DNA from: SAR86 cluster bacterium AG-390-O18
GTDB taxonomy: Bacteria > Pseudomonadota > Gammaproteobacteria > Magnimaribacterales > AG-339-G14
Assembly: GCA_003279605.1 (NCBI GenBank)
Contig: QCHF01000001.1
Span: 400,075 to 464,074 of the forward strand
Direction: 5' to 3'
Length of the DNA: 64,000 bases
Part shown: one piece after another, positions 30,400 through 41,180 of the stretch
Position numbering within the stretch: position 1 is the stretch's first letter
Layout: the number at the start of each line of letters is the position of its first letter
Program-made: the position numbers and the translations under genes
Notes under the pieces: generated by a model
The model's input: the letters and a program-made list of their open reading frames with translations, nothing else
The model's database searches: none
Told to the model about the DNA's origin: nothing

Positions 30400-31863
30400 T
30401 TAGGATTTTTTATTTGAGAATTGAAGGTTGCCGTCTTCCATTTTTCCAAATTTAACGTCAAACCAATCTTTCAGATAATCTTGATAATTTACCCAAGGTT
30501 TTTTATTTCCTTGCTTAGCAAACTTATGGATAGACCTTTGAATATATCCAGAAGACCAATCTGATAGCCAGTCTTTAGATTCTTCTACATCGGAAGGAAT
30601 TTCAGGACAGCATTTTTTAAAATTATTTTTATCCATATGTTTGATCAAACGACAAACATATTCACTTGTAATGTCTGCTTTTAAAGTCCAAGAAGCATTA
30701 ATGTATCCAAATGAATTTACAAAATTAGGTATGCCGCTATACATCATGCTTTTGTAAGTCATCGTATCTGACACATCAATTTTTGAATCATCAACTTTAA
30801 CTTCAATTCCACCAAAGTTTTCAAGAACAATTCCTGTTGCAGTAATAATGACATCGGTTTTTAAAACTTCGCCAGACTTAAGCTCAATACCTTCCTTAGT
30901 AAACTTTTCAATGTGATCAGTAACGATGGATACATCATTTTGTCTGATAGCTTCAAATAAGTCGCTATTTGGAACTAAACACATGCGTTGTTCCCAAGGA
31001 TTATAGGATGGAGTGAAATGCTTTTGTATGTTGTAGTTTGGAAGTTCTTCTTTGACCCTATCCAGAAGGAATTCCCTAATTTTTTCAGGACGATTTCTGG
31101 CCCTTTTGTAAAGCCATTGTTGGAAAAGGACATTCCTAAGTCTTATGATGCTGTAAACAAAACGTCTTGGTAGAAACTTATTCAGAAAAAGAGCTATCGC
31201 GTCCTCATCTGGAGCAGAAGCATAATATGTGGGTGATCTTTGGAGCATTGTCACATGCTTTGCTTTTTTTGACATTGCTGGAACAATCGTTGCTGCAGTA
31301 GCACCACTTCCAATCACAACAATATTTTTCCTCTCATAATCAAAATCTTCTGGCCACTCCTGAGGGTGAATGATATCGCCTTGAAATTCATCTCTTCCCT
31401 TAAATTCTGGCAAGTGTCCGCCTTTATAACTGTAATAACCTGCACACATATATAGAAAAGACGATTTAAAGAGCTTAGTTTCACTAGAATTTTTGTCCTC
31501 AACTTTTAAGGTCCAAAGATTTTCAGATGAAGACCATTCGGCTTGATGCACATGATGTCTGTATCTTATTTTATCTGTGAGTTCATACTCCTTAATAGTT
31601 TCTTCTAAATAATCCATTATGGATGAGCCATCCGCTATAGATTTTCTGTGAAGCCAAGGCTTAAAACTAAAGCCTAGAGTATGCATGTCTGAATCTGATC
31701 TTATGCCTGGATATTTAAATAAATCCCAAGTGCCACCAAAGTTATCTCTACCCTCTAAAATCAGGTATTTTTTGTTGGGACACTTCATACTTAGATGAGC
31801 GCCAGCACCAATACCAGAAATACCTGAACCGACAATCAGAACATCTAAAATTTCTTCATTCAT
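30400..31863 (-). CDS. FAD-dependent flavin monooxygenase (Baeyer-Villiger type)
   Basis: IVGSGISGIGAGAHL; FKGRDEFQGDIIHPQEWPEDFDYERKNIVVIGSGATAATIVPA (FxGxxxHxxxWP followed by a second GxGxxA). Confidence 0.93.
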   Translation of the reverse strand: MNEEILDVLIVGSGISGIGAGAHLSMKCPNKKYLILEGRDNFGGTWDLFKYPGIRSDSDMHTLGFSFKPWLHRKSIADGSSIMDYLEETIKEYELTDKIRYRHHVHQAEWSSSENLWTLKVEDKNSSETKLFKSSFLYMCAGYYSYKGGHLPEFKGRDEFQGDIIHPQEWPEDFDYERKNIVVIGSGATAATIVPAMSKKAKHVTMLQRSPTYYASAPDEDAIALFLNKFLPRRFVYSIIRLRNVLFQQWLYKRARNRPEKIREFLLDRVKEELPNYNIQKHFTPSYNPWEQRMCLVPNSDLFEAIRQNDVSIVTDHIEKFTKEGIELKSGEVLKTDVIITATGIVLENFGGIEVKVDDSKIDVSDTMTYKSMMYSGIPNFVNSFGYINASWTLKADITSEYVCRLIKHMDKNNFKKCCPEIPSDVEESKDWLSDWSSGYIQRSIHKFAKQGNKKPWVNYQDYLKDWFDVKFGKMEDGNLQFSNKKS

Positions 31864-31898
31864 TTTCTTATTATAAATCTTTAATTTTTCTTTTGAAA

Positions 31899-32255
31899 TT
31901 ATTCTTCAATTTTAAATCCCGCAGAGACCCAGTCCGTAATTCCTCCTTTTAAAGAAAAAACGTTTTTGAATCCCATTTCATTGAGAGATTTGGAACCCAA
32001 CACCGACCTGAAACCACTTGCGCAGTACAAAATAATTTCATCTTCACTATCAGCAACTTCGAAGATACTTTTTTCAAGTACACCTCTGCCAATATGAAAA
32101 GATGATGGAATTCTACCAGAAACCCACTCTCGGTCTTCTCTGATATCGATTAGTTTTATTTGTTTATTACTTTCAATTTTTTCCTTAAGTTGATAAATAT
32201 CAACTTCTGGAACATTTTTTAAAGCTTCTTGAACTAAATCTTGAAAATTCTTCAT
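31899..32255 (-). CDS. Rhodanese-like domain protein
   Basis: KLIDIREDREWVSGRIPSSFHIGRG; IILYCASGFRSVLGSKSL. Confidence 0.92.
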   Translation of the reverse strand: MKNFQDLVQEALKNVPEVDIYQLKEKIESNKQIKLIDIREDREWVSGRIPSSFHIGRGVLEKSIFEVADSEDEIILYCASGFRSVLGSKSLNEMGFKNVFSLKGGITDWVSAGFKIEE

Positions 32256-32470
32256 TTAAACCAACAAACCTTTGCAGCCTCTAAGCCCTCAACTTCAGTT
32301 ACACAACCATCTTCATGGGCGATAATGATTGCGCTTAAAATAACACCTACAGAAATGATAGAAGAAATTGCAATCAATTTTCCAAATTTTTGCACTAAGT
32401 AAGTCGTTAGGTAAGAAAAAATTAAAATAGTTCCTATCAAAAATAGTGAAATTATTAAAATTCTGAACAT
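32252..32470 (-). CDS. Hypothetical small membrane protein
   Basis: 72-aa ORF with two TM segments, overlaps neighbours by a few bp in the same direction. Confidence 0.55.
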   Translation of the reverse strand: MFRILIISLFLIGTILIFSYLTTYLVQKFGKLIAISSIISVGVILSAIIIAHEDGCVTEVEGLEAAKVCWFK

Positions 32471-32676
32471 CAGTTTGAATATTTTTTCTTAAGAACTCTT
32501 ACCAGAAAATAAATTGGAGAAATTATTAAAAAACAAATTAATAATTCTGCCCAAAAATTTAACTTGGTAACACTTCGAATGAAGCTTGCCAAATACATAC
32601 TACCAAATCCTAAAAAACCATAAATCACAAATAAAGTAACATCTATTTTGGAGATTATGTTTTTAATTAGTTTCAT
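32470..32676 (-). CDS. Hypothetical small membrane protein
   Basis: 68-aa ORF with two hydrophobic segments, tightly packed in the operon. Confidence 0.5.
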   Translation of the reverse strand: MKLIKNIISKIDVTLFVIYGFLGFGSMYLASFIRSVTKLNFWAELLICFLIISPIYFLVRVLKKKYSN

Positions 32677-33695
32677 TTATCGTAGTTTTTTATCCATCTT
32701 TCAATTAGCCTAATGCCTTCAGAATGGGCTAGAGCTCTTCCGGACTCCGGCATCATAATACCTGGGTCTTCAGATTTCATTCGGTATAACAATATAGATT
32801 TTTCTGGTTTACCTGGAACAATTGAATACATAAGATTCCCGCTTGCTCGGCCTGCGGCTACTGGCGGTTTATTTACTCCAAGTTTTCTAATATCTTTCTC
32901 ATTGACCGAAAGATACAATCCAGTTGTGTCTGCTGAGCCTCCTGGCATATGACAATGACCACAATTCACATCCAGATAAGCTCTTGCCCTGTCATCTATA
33001 GATTCTTCCGTATTTTTCCAGTCAGCAACTACTTTTTGGGGATCGTGGTTTTCAACAAGTCCATTTTCTATCCAATAATCAATTTGATTGATACTTTCAT
33101 TATGCTGAATTACCTCAAAGTTTAGATTTCTAGATTTTGGCCCTATCGGCATAATTTTGTCACCAGATAAATGACATTCCTTACATTGATTCTGATTAGG
33201 AACTCGATAATCTACTTTTTTTAAGTTACCCTCGTGAAAAAATTCAATTCCTTCAATAGTTTTTCCAGAGACCTTAAGAAATGCATCCTCCTGATTATAA
33301 TCCCAAACATAAGTATGAGCAGACCAACCTGTTTCTTGTAAAAGAAGCAATCTGGTTTCCAACAAAACTTTTTTTTTGTTCGATGTCATCTCATAGGAGA
33401 AGGTTTTAACTAATGCCGACCCAATTGGAAACTCATAAACCCGATCAAAAGAATGAATAGCTTTTTTTCCTTGAGGAATATATACAAACCTGTCTTTTAA
33501 AGAATAATCAGAAAACAAGGGAGTTTGAAGAAAATACTTGTGAACATTGACATTGGGAATTTGCTCTTTAGGTGATTTAAAAAAGTCATATTCTGAAAGC
33601 TTGGCTTCAGGTCTTTTTGAGAGAATAGCTTCATCGTTTACTGCAAAAATTAATTGCGATAAGAGTGCAACTATTAAAAGAAGTTTTTTTACCAT
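32673..33695 (-). CDS. SO2930-family diheme c-type cytochrome
   Basis: Two heme-binding motifs CKECH and CGHCH; RVPNQNQCKECH; DVNCGHCHMPGGSADTTGLYL; PGKPEKSILLYRM. Confidence 0.88.
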   Translation of the reverse strand: MVKKLLLIVALLSQLIFAVNDEAILSKRPEAKLSEYDFFKSPKEQIPNVNVHKYFLQTPLFSDYSLKDRFVYIPQGKKAIHSFDRVYEFPIGSALVKTFSYEMTSNKKKVLLETRLLLLQETGWSAHTYVWDYNQEDAFLKVSGKTIEGIEFFHEGNLKKVDYRVPNQNQCKECHLSGDKIMPIGPKSRNLNFEVIQHNESINQIDYWIENGLVENHDPQKVVADWKNTEESIDDRARAYLDVNCGHCHMPGGSADTTGLYLSVNEKDIRKLGVNKPPVAAGRASGNLMYSIVPGKPEKSILLYRMKSEDPGIMMPESGRALAHSEGIRLIERWIKNYDK

Positions 33696-34915
33696 TCGGC
33701 AATTGGATCAAGATTTTTTACATCTGAGAAATATTCCTTTCCATTAAATTCTGGACTGTGAAAAAAAGACATCACAAAGTACCAAAATAAATCAAGATTC
33801 AAAAACTTAGCATCATTATTTGAATCGAGAACAAGTCTTTCTCTTTTATTTTGACCAAAGACGTTTTGCCAAAAAGGTAAAATACCGTCCCACATAATAT
33901 CTGGTTGAAAACCATTAGAGATTTCTACCAACAAGGGAGATAGATCACCTCGGTTAAAGTCAGGGTCGTAACCAGTATTATTAAAGTAATTATCATAAAT
34001 TTGAATATTTCTTGGATAAGGATCGTAAGAATCGTCTCCTGACTCAAGATCTCCGGCGACTAAGGCGACGCCGATTGTGGAATTGTTTTCAAAAGTATTC
34101 TTAAAAACTTCCACATGACGATTAGCCCTAATGACCAACCCAGTTCCTTTTGGTACTTGTCCAACAATGTTTCCTTCAGGAGCAAAATTTTCCGTATTGT
34201 TGTTTGATGAAATATTATTAAAGACTCTGACAAATTTTCCACCTTGCTTAGGTAAATCAGGTAAATCGAAGACCAAAATTCCTGCGGTATTATTTTCAGC
34301 TACATTGTCATAAACATCGGCATAGTAAGAATTTTCAATTTCGATTCCTGCAACATTAAAATAAGCTTCAGTATTTCTAACTATAATATTTTCAGATTGT
34401 CCTACATATACCCCAGCATCAGATGCTCCAATAGCGATACAGCCATCAATTAGTACGTCCTTAGATTCGACGGGATAGAGACCATAAGCACCATTTTTAG
34501 TATCTGGTCCATTTGTCCATTCGGTTCTGAGGTTTAAAAATTTGATATTTTTAGAACCCTTAGATTTTATGGCATCACCTTTAGCATTTTCCACGGCAAA
34601 ATCTTTTAAAATTATATTATTGGAAGTTACAAGAAGACCTTGTGCTCCAGTCTTTTGCTCTGAAAAGTTCAGAACCGTTTTTTTGTGGCCTTCTCCTTTT
34701 AAAGTAATGTTATCGACATCAAGAGATAAACCGTGATTCAAATCATAAATTCCTGCGACTAAAAAAATGGTATCTCCTTCTTGAGCTAAAATCATTGCTG
34801 ATTGAATATCATCTTGTGCTGAAGCGCCCGGAGATATTTTCCATTCCTCTGAAAAAACTTGTATAGATATAAATAAACAAAAAAGAATAGAAATCTTTTT
34901 AAGTAAAAAACTCAT
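33689..34915 (-). CDS. Parallel beta-helix domain-containing secreted protein
   Basis: Signal peptide; repeats such as DVLIDGCIAIGASDAGVYVGQSENIIVRNTEAYFNVAGIEIENSYYADVYDNVAENNTAGILVFDLP. Confidence 0.88.
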   Translation of the reverse strand: MSFLLKKISILFCLFISIQVFSEEWKISPGASAQDDIQSAMILAQEGDTIFLVAGIYDLNHGLSLDVDNITLKGEGHKKTVLNFSEQKTGAQGLLVTSNNIILKDFAVENAKGDAIKSKGSKNIKFLNLRTEWTNGPDTKNGAYGLYPVESKDVLIDGCIAIGASDAGVYVGQSENIIVRNTEAYFNVAGIEIENSYYADVYDNVAENNTAGILVFDLPDLPKQGGKFVRVFNNISSNNNTENFAPEGNIVGQVPKGTGLVIRANRHVEVFKNTFENNSTIGVALVAGDLESGDDSYDPYPRNIQIYDNYFNNTGYDPDFNRGDLSPLLVEISNGFQPDIMWDGILPFWQNVFGQNKRERLVLDSNNDAKFLNLDLFWYFVMSFFHSPEFNGKEYFSDVKNLDPIAEW

Positions 34916-34960
34916 GGGCTTATTTTACTTTAAATTCTTCGTGGTAGACTTATTTTCACT

Positions 34961-35728
34961 ATGAGCAATAAAGATTTAAAAACTAAATTAGAAAATCATA
35001 TTGGTTACGTTTCAATCAATAGACCGCCCAACAACCATTTTGATGCAGAACTTATTGGCCAAATTGCAGACTTCCTCGAGGAGATGGATAGCGAAAGTGA
35101 ATGCAGAAGTATTATTTTATCTTCGGAAGGAAAACATTTTTGTGCTGGAGCTGACTTTACAAGATCCTCCTATAAGGAAGAATCGGATCCTTACGAAAGA
35201 TTGTATCAAGAAGCAGTGAGGCTTTTTAAAACTAAAAAACCTATCATAGCAACCATTCAAGGAGCAGCTGTAGGAGGTGGATTGGGTGTAGCCCTTTCTG
35301 CTGACTTTAGAATAGCTTGTGAAGAATCTAGATTCAGTGCAAATTTTTCAAAATTAGCTTTTCATCAGGGATTTGGAACTACGGTAACTCTTCCCCGAGT
35401 CGTTGGAAATCAAAAAGCAAAATGGATGCTGCTCACTAGCGCTAGAGTAAAAGGTAAGGAAGCTTTTGAAATAGGTCTTGCTGATTTTCTTGTTCCTCAA
35501 AGTGAATTAATGTCCAAGGCAGAAGAGCTTGCAAAAGAAATCAATGCTGCAGGCCCTTTAGGGGTGCAAGCTATAAGAGAGACTGTAAAAAGTGACTCCG
35601 TTGAAAAAATAGAAGAAATAGTCAAATGGGAGCTTTCTGAGCAAAATAGACTCAGGGAGACGGCTGATTTTCAAGAGGGAATCAAAGCTTCCCTGGAAAG
35701 AAGAGATCCAGAATTTACTGGTAATTAA
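34961..35728 (+). CDS. Enoyl-CoA hydratase/isomerase family protein
   Basis: LSSEGKHFCAGADF; IQGAAVGGGLGVALSADFRIACEESRF. Confidence 0.95.
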   Translation: MSNKDLKTKLENHIGYVSINRPPNNHFDAELIGQIADFLEEMDSESECRSIILSSEGKHFCAGADFTRSSYKEESDPYERLYQEAVRLFKTKKPIIATIQGAAVGGGLGVALSADFRIACEESRFSANFSKLAFHQGFGTTVTLPRVVGNQKAKWMLLTSARVKGKEAFEIGLADFLVPQSELMSKAEELAKEINAAGPLGVQAIRETVKSDSVEKIEEIVKWELSEQNRLRETADFQEGIKASLERRDPEFTGN

Positions 35729-36195
35729 GTTTTAATTTTAAACCTTAAGTCAAAATCCAATTCGCCAAGAGCATCGTTTTCTTCTTTCATTTGAAGCACT
35801 TTATTGAAAGACTCATCCGGCATAGGGCAGGATTTTCTTTTCTTCATATCGATGTGAATAAGAAGAATTTCTTCTATAGCACTAAGTTCCTTATCGTTAT
35901 TGAGGAGAATCCCAACATGATGTATAAGTTTTCTATTCACATTAACAATTCTGTAATGAGTGGAAATCTTATCTCCTAATAGATTTTCTTTTACATATCT
36001 GAGATTTTGTTCAAGAGTGAAAGTACTAAAACCGGAGTTAATGTAATCGAATCCCATTCCTAATTGATTGAACATTTCATAAGAGCCTTCTTCAAAGATC
36101 TTTGTATAAAAAGTCACATTCATATGACCGTTTAGATCACACATTTCTTCGGTGACCTTTTTTGCAATGCCAGGATAAGGAAATTTATTTTTCAT
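35725..36195 (-). CDS. Thioesterase (4HBT-like) family protein
   Basis: CDLNGHMNVTFYTKIFEEGSYEMF hotdog-fold motif. Confidence 0.85.
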   Translation of the reverse strand: MKNKFPYPGIAKKVTEEMCDLNGHMNVTFYTKIFEEGSYEMFNQLGMGFDYINSGFSTFTLEQNLRYVKENLLGDKISTHYRIVNVNRKLIHHVGILLNNDKELSAIEEILLIHIDMKKRKSCPMPDESFNKVLQMKEENDALGELDFDLRFKIKT

Positions 36196-36260
36196 AGCTA
36201 TTTAAATAATGAATAGTTATTAATTGAATAAAAAAGATTCAAATAAAGTAAATTTAAAGA

Positions 36261-37751
36261 ATGAGTGATGATACTTTATTAATAATTCTTGGCAATCAAC
36301 TTTTTGATAAAAAATATCTTTCCAAAGCAGAAACCAAAAATATTTTTATGGCAGAAGACTTTGGACTGTGCACAGAAGAAAAATATCACAAACAAAAAAT
36401 ATTCTTCTTTTTAAGTGCGATGCGTTGTTTCAAGGATGAAATGTCTAATCTTGGTTATAAAATTTTTTATAAAAAACTTAGTGATAAGAACAAAGATAAA
36501 GATTTTATAACCCTTCTTGAAGAGTTTTTAGATAAAAATAAATTCAAGACTCTTAGATTTTTTGAAATAGAAGATAAATTCTTTGAAAAAAAAATATTTG
36601 ATTTTTTAAAACAAAAAGAAATTGATTTTGAAATCATCCAATCTCCGATGTTTCTCTGTTCAAGAGATAAATTTACTAAATTTGCTCAAAACAAAAAAAA
36701 TCTAAGAATGGTAAGTTTTTATCAGATGATGCGAAAAGATTTAGGTATCTTAATTTCAAATGGGAAGCCATCAGGAGGAAAATGGTCTTACGATGAAGAA
36801 AACAGAAAAAAAATTCCCAAAGATTTAGAGCTTCCTAAATTAAAAATGTTTTCAAAAAACACTCATGGAGATGATGTTAAACAAGATGTTCAAAAGTATT
36901 TTAATAATCATCCTGGAGAGTTGAATTCTTGGTTGCCAGACAATAGAAAAGATGCCAAACGAAGTTTAAAAAAATTTTTAGAACAAAGATTTAAGTTTTT
37001 TGGAACTTATGAAGATGCCATGCAAGAACAACAAAACTTTTTATTTCATAGCATGTTATCGCCTCTTTTGAATATTGGACTTTTGACACCTAAGGAAATT
37101 ATAGATTCAGCTCTAAATCATGCTGAATCTAACGATATTCCCTTGAATTCTTTAGAGGGCTTCGTCAGACAAATTATTGGATGGCGAGAATTTATAAGAG
37201 GTGTCTATCAAGAAAAAAGTGAAATTGAGTTTAAAAGTAACTATTGGGATCATAAAAATAAAATTAATTCAAATTGGTATGATGGCTCTACAGGACTTGA
37301 TCCTTTGGACGATGTAATAAGAATGGTGAATGAGTATGGTTATACCCATCACATCCCCCGATTGATGATTCTTTCAAATGTTTTTACTCTTTGTGAGATT
37401 GACCCTAAAGAAATCTACAGATGGTTTATGGAGATGTTTGTCGACTCTTCTGAGTGGGTAATGGTGCCTAATATATTTGGCATGGGTACTTTTGCTGATG
37501 GAGGGATAATGTCCACTAAGCCTTATACATGCGGTTCAAATTATGTACTAAAAATGAGTAATTATAAAAAAGGGTCTTGGTGTGAAGTTTTAGATGGTCT
37601 TTATTGGAGATTTACGGAAAAACATCGTGATTTCTATGAATCAAATCCTAGATTATCAATTTTAACTCGTTCTCTAGATAAGATGGATCCAGAACGAAAG
37701 GAAAGAATTTTTGGTCTTGCGGATGACTTTATCAAGAAAAATTCGCTATGA
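36261..37751 (+). CDS. Cryptochrome/photolyase family protein (FeS-BCP type)
   Basis: [89 protein letters not shown]. Confidence 0.92.
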   Translation: MSDDTLLIILGNQLFDKKYLSKAETKNIFMAEDFGLCTEEKYHKQKIFFFLSAMRCFKDEMSNLGYKIFYKKLSDKNKDKDFITLLEEFLDKNKFKTLRFFEIEDKFFEKKIFDFLKQKEIDFEIIQSPMFLCSRDKFTKFAQNKKNLRMVSFYQMMRKDLGILISNGKPSGGKWSYDEENRKKIPKDLELPKLKMFSKNTHGDDVKQDVQKYFNNHPGELNSWLPDNRKDAKRSLKKFLEQRFKFFGTYEDAMQEQQNFLFHSMLSPLLNIGLLTPKEIIDSALNHAESNDIPLNSLEGFVRQIIGWREFIRGVYQEKSEIEFKSNYWDHKNKINSNWYDGSTGLDPLDDVIRMVNEYGYTHHIPRLMILSNVFTLCEIDPKEIYRWFMEMFVDSSEWVMVPNIFGMGTFADGGIMSTKPYTCGSNYVLKMSNYKKGSWCEVLDGLYWRFTEKHRDFYESNPRLSILTRSLDKMDPERKERIFGLADDFIKKNSL

Positions 37752-37882
37752 GATTTAAGGAAGAAAAAATTTGTAAGGTATGTAAAAAACCTTTTTCATG
37801 GCGAAAAAAATGGGAAAGGGATTGGGAAAATGTTTTGTACTGTAGTGAACGTTGTAAAAGAAACAAGTCTAAGACATCGTAA
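37748..37882 (+). CDS. DUF2256 small zinc-ribbon-like protein (not in ORF track)
   Basis: [48 protein letters not shown] overlap with photolyase stop; CxxC...CxxxC. Confidence 0.88.
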   Translation: MRFKEEKICKVCKKPFSWRKKWERDWENVLYCSERCKRNKSKTS

Positions 37883-38876
37883 CTGTAACTTTTCCCACTA
37901 ATTTTCTATCTCTTAAATATTCCAGGCCGTCTTTTGAATTTTTTAAAGGAAATTCCTTACAAATATAGGGTTTAAGTTTTCCTGATTCGGCTAACTCCAT
38001 AATGATTTCATTATTTTCTCTTCCTTTCTCAGGATCTCTTCTACCAAATTCGCCCGCCCTTACTCCAATGACAGAAAATCCTTTAATGAGAGGATAGTTA
38101 ACTGGAACGGTTGGAATCCTACCACTAGTAAAACCAATTATTAATAACCTACCTCCCCAATTTATACACCGAATAGATTCATCAAATACATCACCGCCGA
38201 CTGGGTCGTAAATTACATCTGCTCCTTTTCCATCCGTCAGATCTTTTACCTCTTCTCGAAAAGAAACAGAACCCTCTAATCCAGTATTAATGATTTCATC
38301 TGCGCCCCAAGTTTTTACGATTTTTAATTTTTCATCCGAAGTACCGCTTGCAATGACTTTTGCTCCATAAAGTTTGCCCATTTGAACTGCAGCCATTCCT
38401 ACGCCACCTGAAGCACCATGAACAAGAAGTGTCTCGCCCTGTTTTAATTCGCCTCTTCTAATTAGACCAACATAAGCAGTCAAATAAGCTGTCTTAAAGG
38501 AGGCTGCTTCAGAAAAATTTAATGACTTAGGTTTTAAAGAGACCAAACTTTCTGGAAGAATAATTGATTCGGCAATTGCACCATGGCCCCAACCGCCAAA
38601 CATAACTTCATCTCCCTCTTTAAATGAGGAGACTTTAGATCCAACTTTTTCAACTATTCCTGCTCCCTCCATCCCAAGAGCAAATGGAAGATTAGGTCTA
38701 TTTTGATATTTACCCTGAGTCATAAGTAAATCAGGGAAATTAAGTGAAGCGGCCTTAATTTTTATTTTGACCGAATTATCCTGAAAGGAATCTAATTTGA
38801 GTTCTCCTAAATTTGTCTTTGACAAATCTTCGGAGAGCTCAGAGCAGACTAATCCATACGTTGTATGATCAGCCAT
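37869..38876 (-). CDS. Quinone oxidoreductase (MDR superfamily, NADPH:quinone reductase-like)
   Basis: [55 protein letters not shown]. Confidence 0.94.
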   Translation of the reverse strand: MADHTTYGLVCSELSEDLSKTNLGELKLDSFQDNSVKIKIKAASLNFPDLLMTQGKYQNRPNLPFALGMEGAGIVEKVGSKVSSFKEGDEVMFGGWGHGAIAESIILPESLVSLKPKSLNFSEAASFKTAYLTAYVGLIRRGELKQGETLLVHGASGGVGMAAVQMGKLYGAKVIASGTSDEKLKIVKTWGADEIINTGLEGSVSFREEVKDLTDGKGADVIYDPVGGDVFDESIRCINWGGRLLIIGFTSGRIPTVPVNYPLIKGFSVIGVRAGEFGRRDPEKGRENNEIIMELAESGKLKPYICKEFPLKNSKDGLEYLRDRKLVGKVTVTMS

Positions 38877-38882
38877 TAAAGA

Positions 38883-40139
38883 TTAGCTTGGTCTGCCGAT
38901 ATATTCTTCTGCTTTAGCTTCTTCAGCTTGATGTTTGCCAAGTTCCAATCTTGCAACAGTTCTTCTGTGAACTTCATCAGGCCCATCAGCTAAACGAAGA
39001 GTTCTCATTCCAGCGTAAAGCCTTGCAAGAGGAGTATCCTGAGAAACCCCTGCGCCACCATGAATTTGAATCGCTTTATCAATAACACGAAGTGCCATAT
39101 TAGGAACAGCAACTTTGATTTGCGCTATTTCACTTTTAGCAATTTTATTGCCAACTGTATCCATCATGTACGCAGCTTTTAAAGTAAGAAGCCTGCACAT
39201 ATCAATTTCTATTCTACAATCAGCAATGACATCGTAATTTCCACCCAATTCAGATAGTGTTTTTCCAAACGCAGTTCTATTTAGAGATCTTTTGCATAAC
39301 AAGTCTAAAGCTCTTTCGGCAGCTCCAATTGTTCTCATACAGTGATGGATTCTTCCTGGGCCAAGACGTCCTTGAGCTATTTCAAAACCCCTGCCTTCAC
39401 CTAAAAGAAGATTCTCTTTAGGTACTTCAACATCTGTAAATTTCATATGAGCATGTCCATGAGGGGCATCATCGTTTCCAAAGACAGTCATCATTCTTAA
39501 AACTTCTACCCCAGGAGTATCCATAGGAACAAGAATTTGAGATTGCCTTTGGTGTTTGGGATTATCTGGGTTTGTAACTCCCATGAATATAATAATTTTA
39601 CAACGAGGATCGCCAGCTCCAGAGGTCCACCATTTTTCACCATTAATGACATACCTATCCCCTTTATCCTCAATTGTACTGCCAATATTTGTTGCATCCG
39701 ATGAAGCAACATTTGGTTCTGTCATTCCGAAAGCTGATCTGATTTCTCCATCAAGCAAAGGTTTTAACCATTGTTCTTGTTGTTCAGGGTTTCCATACTT
39801 ATCAATTACTTCCATGTTTCCAGTATCCGGAGCAGAACAATTAAATACTTCTGATGCAATCCCACATCTTCCCATTTGCTCTGACAAAGGAGCATATTCT
39901 AGGTTAGTTAGTCCTGGTCCCCATTGAGAATCAGGTAAAAATAAGTTCCACAAGCCTTCAGCTTTTGCTTTATCTTTAAGTTCATCTAATACTGGGGGAA
40001 CTTGCCAAGGATTTCCTTGATTTCTAAATTCTGCCATTTGATCTGCGTATACTTTTTCCCCTTCATAGACATGGTCGTCCATAAATTTAGTGACTCTTTC
40101 TAATAAGTCTTTAACTTTATCCGTGTGTTGAAATTCCAT
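38883..40139 (-). CDS. Acyl-CoA dehydrogenase family protein
   Basis: [71 protein letters not shown]. Confidence 0.95.
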   Translation of the reverse strand: MEFQHTDKVKDLLERVTKFMDDHVYEGEKVYADQMAEFRNQGNPWQVPPVLDELKDKAKAEGLWNLFLPDSQWGPGLTNLEYAPLSEQMGRCGIASEVFNCSAPDTGNMEVIDKYGNPEQQEQWLKPLLDGEIRSAFGMTEPNVASSDATNIGSTIEDKGDRYVINGEKWWTSGAGDPRCKIIIFMGVTNPDNPKHQRQSQILVPMDTPGVEVLRMMTVFGNDDAPHGHAHMKFTDVEVPKENLLLGEGRGFEIAQGRLGPGRIHHCMRTIGAAERALDLLCKRSLNRTAFGKTLSELGGNYDVIADCRIEIDMCRLLTLKAAYMMDTVGNKIAKSEIAQIKVAVPNMALRVIDKAIQIHGGAGVSQDTPLARLYAGMRTLRLADGPDEVHRRTVARLELGKHQAEEAKAEEYIGRPS

Positions 40140-40188
40140 ATTTATCCTCTTGATTAAAGAAAAAAAATATTAACAAGTTTTTAAAAAC

Positions 40189-40209
40189 TTTGACACCCTA
40201 TATGTCAAA
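40189..40209. promoter_or_regulatory. Inverted repeat with overlapping divergent -35-like elements
   Basis: TTTGACA-CCCTATA-TGTCAAA between divergent genes; each arm contains TTGACA; minus strand has TTGACA-N17-TTTAAA. Confidence 0.5.
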
Positions 40210-40223
40210 ATAATAAAAACCAT

Positions 40224-41063
40224 ATGATTAAGTCTATCGATCACATATTAGTTGCTGTAAAAGATTTGGAAAAAGCTGTAAATGACTACTCTTTGGTTTT
40301 TGGCTTTGGCCCTACCTGGCAAGGAAACCATCCTTCTCTAGGAACAAAAAATGCTCTATTTCCTCTGGATAATCTTTATTTTGAATTGATTGCTAAAAAT
40401 GATGAGGGTCCTCTTGCAAATACTGTAAGCAAACATCTGGAAAAAAATGGGGAGAGTATTTTTGGCATAGCCTTGGAAACAGATGATATCGAAATAGCTA
40501 AAAAAGAATTTTCGGTTAGCTTTGATACAAATTTAGAAATATCAGACGGAAAAGGTGTTAATAAAATTTCGAAAGATGAAAGACATTGGAGAAACATTTT
40601 CATCCCTAAAAAGTTTTCGAGAGGAATATTTACTCTTTTGATTCAACACACAAAAGGAACTCTTCCTAAATATGAATTTACTGACACTTCATATATTTCC
40701 AGAATGGATCACGTTGTTATTAATTCTAACGATCCTGATGGTTTGGTTGACCTTTACAGAGATAAATATGGAATCAGGTTGGCTTTAGATCAATTTGTAG
40801 AAAAATGGGGAGGTAGAATGCTTTTTTTTAGAACTAATCAGACTACTATTGAAGCAATTGGTATTAAAAAAGATGGTCCTGCAGAAGATTCGTTATGGGG
40901 TCTAGCCTGGACAACAAAAGATATAAAAAAAGCTCATAAGAGATTAGTTAAGGCAGGAATAAGCATTACAGATATCAAAGATGGTAGAAAACCAAAAACT
41001 CTTGTTGCTACCATTAAGTCTCATTGCGCAGATATCCCTACTTTGTTGATTGAGCATCTATAA
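40224..41063 (+). CDS. VOC (glyoxalase-like) family protein
   Basis: SIDHILVAVKDLEKAVNDYSLVFGF; second repeat RMDHVVINSNDPDGLVDLYRDKYGIRLALDQ. Confidence 0.9.
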   Translation: MIKSIDHILVAVKDLEKAVNDYSLVFGFGPTWQGNHPSLGTKNALFPLDNLYFELIAKNDEGPLANTVSKHLEKNGESIFGIALETDDIEIAKKEFSVSFDTNLEISDGKGVNKISKDERHWRNIFIPKKFSRGIFTLLIQHTKGTLPKYEFTDTSYISRMDHVVINSNDPDGLVDLYRDKYGIRLALDQFVEKWGGRMLFFRTNQTTIEAIGIKKDGPAEDSLWGLAWTTKDIKKAHKRLVKAGISITDIKDGRKPKTLVATIKSHCADIPTLLIEHL

Positions 41064-41075
41064 CGATTATATTTT

Positions 41076-41160
41076 TGGTGCGGATAGAGGGAGTCGAACC
41101 CCCACACCTTTCGGCACTAGAACCTAAATCTAGCGTGTCTACCAGTTCCACCATATCCGC
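41076..41160 (-). tRNA. tRNA-Leu (anticodon TAG), CCA encoded
   Basis: GCGGATATGGTGGAACTGGTAGACACGCTAGATTTAGGTTCTAGTGCCGAAAGGTGTGGGGGTTCGACTCCCTCTATCCGCACCA; class II long variable arm. Confidence 0.97.
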
Positions 41161-41180
41161 GTGAAAAATAAGTATATTGA

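Noticed and set aside
39556-39927. 123-aa ORF antisense to acyl-CoA dehydrogenase
   Set aside because: Antisense to a confident CDS, no domain, codon usage not coding-like.
41076-41160. tRNA-Leu as an integration site
   Set aside because: No attachment-site duplication or integrase seen nearby.
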